NCBI RefSeq assembly: GCF_005849285.1
Contig: NZ_CP040517.1
Span: 2,424,501-2,488,500 of the forward strand
Length of the DNA: 64,000 nt
Reading direction: 5' to 3'
Source of the DNA: Luteithermobacter gelatinilyticus
GTDB taxonomy: Bacteria > Pseudomonadota > Alphaproteobacteria > Sphingomonadales > Emcibacteraceae
In this document: piece by piece, positions 63,052 to 64,000 of the stretch
Position numbering within the stretch: position 1 is the stretch's first letter
How the letters are laid out: every line of letters begins with the position of its first letter
Notes under the pieces: generated by a model
What the model was told of the DNA's origin: nothing
What the model saw: only the letters and a program-made list of their open reading frames with translations
The model's database searches: none
Position numbers and translations under genes: made by a program

Positions 63052-64000
63052 TGGGCCTTCTCCCTGGTTTTCTCACGGACGGACACGACCTGCATCATGC
63101 CGGCGTGCATGTGGTACAACAGATGACAATGAAAGGCCCAGTCGCCAACGGCATCCGCCGTAATGTCCACGGACAGTTTTTCACCGGGTTTGACGATAAT
63201 GGTATGTTTGCGCGGCTTGTGGTGATGTTCCCCATTCACCACATCAAAGAACATACCGTGCAAATGAATGGGATGGGACATCATGGTATCGTTGACCAAG
63301 GTCATCCGCAGACGTTCGTCCTTGTAAAACAGGATCGGTTCCGTCACTTCCGAAAATTTGACCCCGTCAAAAGACCACATATACCGTTCCATGTTGCCGG
63401 TCAGATGAATTTCGATTTCCCGTTCCGGCGTCCGGTGATCAGGATTGGGATCCAGACTTTTAAGATCGGCATAGGTCAGAGCCCTGTGTGGCACATCTTC
63501 AAGACCGAGACCCGGTTCATGCAACCGGTTGACCGGCATCATGGCCGTGCTGTCAACGCCCACCCCCGTGGGATGATTATGTTTCTGCATGGTCCCCCCT
63601 TGCGCCATGGTATCATGTCCCATGGCGGCATGATTCATGCCAGAATGGCCCATATTTGAATGATCCATACCGGAGTGATCCATACCGGAGTGATCCATCG
63701 CATCTTGCCCGCTCATATCCCCATGTGTTGTCATGTCCCCATGTGTTGTCATGTCATGAGCCATACCCATGTCTTTCATGGTCAGCAGCGGACGCGGACG
63801 CAAGGGCGGTATCTCGGCCTCCATACCGGGGCGGGGGGCGAGAGTGGCGCGGGCATACCCGCTGCGGTCAATGGTTTCACACATCAAGGTAAAGGCCCGG
63901 TCCGCCTGCGGATGGATAATGACATCATAGGTTTCGGCCACCCCGATCTGGAATTCATCAATCTCTACCGGCTGCACATTCAGCCCGTCCGCCTGCACCA
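63048..64000 (-). CDS. copA: Copper resistance multicopper oxidase CopA (5' end cut by window)
   Basis: Only about 317 C-terminal residues are in the window; the gene continues past the right edge. The C-terminal copper motifs HPIHLHGMFFDVV and FHCHLLYHMHAGMMQVV bind the T1/T2/T3 coppers. Between them and the upstream domain is a Met/His-rich stretch (about 20 Met plus many His, codons near 63580-63770) built from imperfect DHSGM-like repeats, probably a Cu+ scavenging segment. It acts in the periplasm, oxidising Cu+. Confidence 0.93.
   Translation of the reverse strand, partial: VQADGLNVQPVEIDEFQIGVAETYDVIIHPQADRAFTLMCETIDRSGYARATLAPRPGMEAEIPPLRPRPLLTMKDMGMAHDMTTHGDMTTHGDMSGQDAMDHSGMDHSGMDHSNMGHSGMNHAAMGHDTMAQGGTMQKHNHPTGVGVDSTAMMPVNRLHEPGLGLEDVPHRALTYADLKSLDPNPDHRTPEREIEIHLTGNMERYMWSFDGVKFSEVTEPILFYKDERLRMTLVNDTMMSHPIHLHGMFFDVVNGEHHHKPRKHTIIVKPGEKLSVDITADAVGDWAFHCHLLYHMHAGMMQVVSVREKTREKAQ

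Noticed and set aside
1-64000. CRISPR array, prophage or complete insertion sequence
   Set aside because: No regularly spaced direct repeats, phage structural genes or transposase frames are present.

Overview
The window is about 64 kb of chromosome from an alphaproteobacterium, probably a marine or otherwise aquatic one. The evidence is the gene order yidD-rnpA-rpmH / yidC-engB-argB / HAD / dapD-dapE / truA-fmt-def / rmuC, a TrmFO, a DUF2336 protein and an NDUFAF6-like squalene/phytoene-synthase-family protein. Most of the DNA has moderately high GC. A few AT-rich patches stand out, above all the pentapeptide-repeat gene at 3.7-5.3 kb and the control region at 52.1-52.3 kb. No phage, IS transposase, integrase or CRISPR array is visible.

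Layout. (1) 0-25 kb: core housekeeping genes for translation start and tRNA modification, lysine and arginine synthesis, and membrane insertion. They are interrupted by a diguanylate cyclase/DUF2336 pair, a sensor kinase and an AT-rich pentapeptide-repeat membrane protein. Short palindromic repeats sit at the junctions of convergent genes, often with the stop codon inside the repeat. (2) 25-41 kb: a nitrate-respiration island. narK1-narK2-narGHJI, a short parvulin-related gene and an outer-membrane porin run on the minus strand. Divergent from them is a regulator that fuses a NIT nitrate/nitrite-sensing domain to a CRP/FNR DNA-binding module with a four-cysteine tail. A Moco riboswitch, moaA and moeA follow. 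Two identical-arm TTGAC-N4-GTCAA boxes flank the regulator gene, so sensing, respiration and cofactor supply appear wired together. (3) 41-53 kb: a compact eight-gene minus-strand operon (TonB receptor, GT1 glycosyltransferase, tandem cupin, AmgK-like kinase, two aldehyde dehydrogenases, a saccharopine-dehydrogenase-like oxidoreductase, a GlmU-like nucleotidyltransferase without its acetyltransferase half). A divergent TetR gene is separated from it by a control region holding a perfect 14-bp palindrome. I do not recognise this as a described pathway and consider it, with the NIT-CRP regulator, the best candidate for something new. (4) 53-64 kb: a quinol nitric oxide reductase, an NsrR-type box, a Bacteroidetes-like HMA-AraC regulator with a Cu+ ATPase, a DUF3179 protein, PPK2, a periplasmic serine hydrolase and the copper-resistance pair copA-copB. 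The window cuts off the far ends of the first gene and of copA.

Together, regions 2 and 4 describe an organism that respires nitrate, detoxifies nitric oxide and handles copper. Region 3 suggests uptake of an external compound and its oxidation or conjugation through a sugar-nucleotide-like intermediate.
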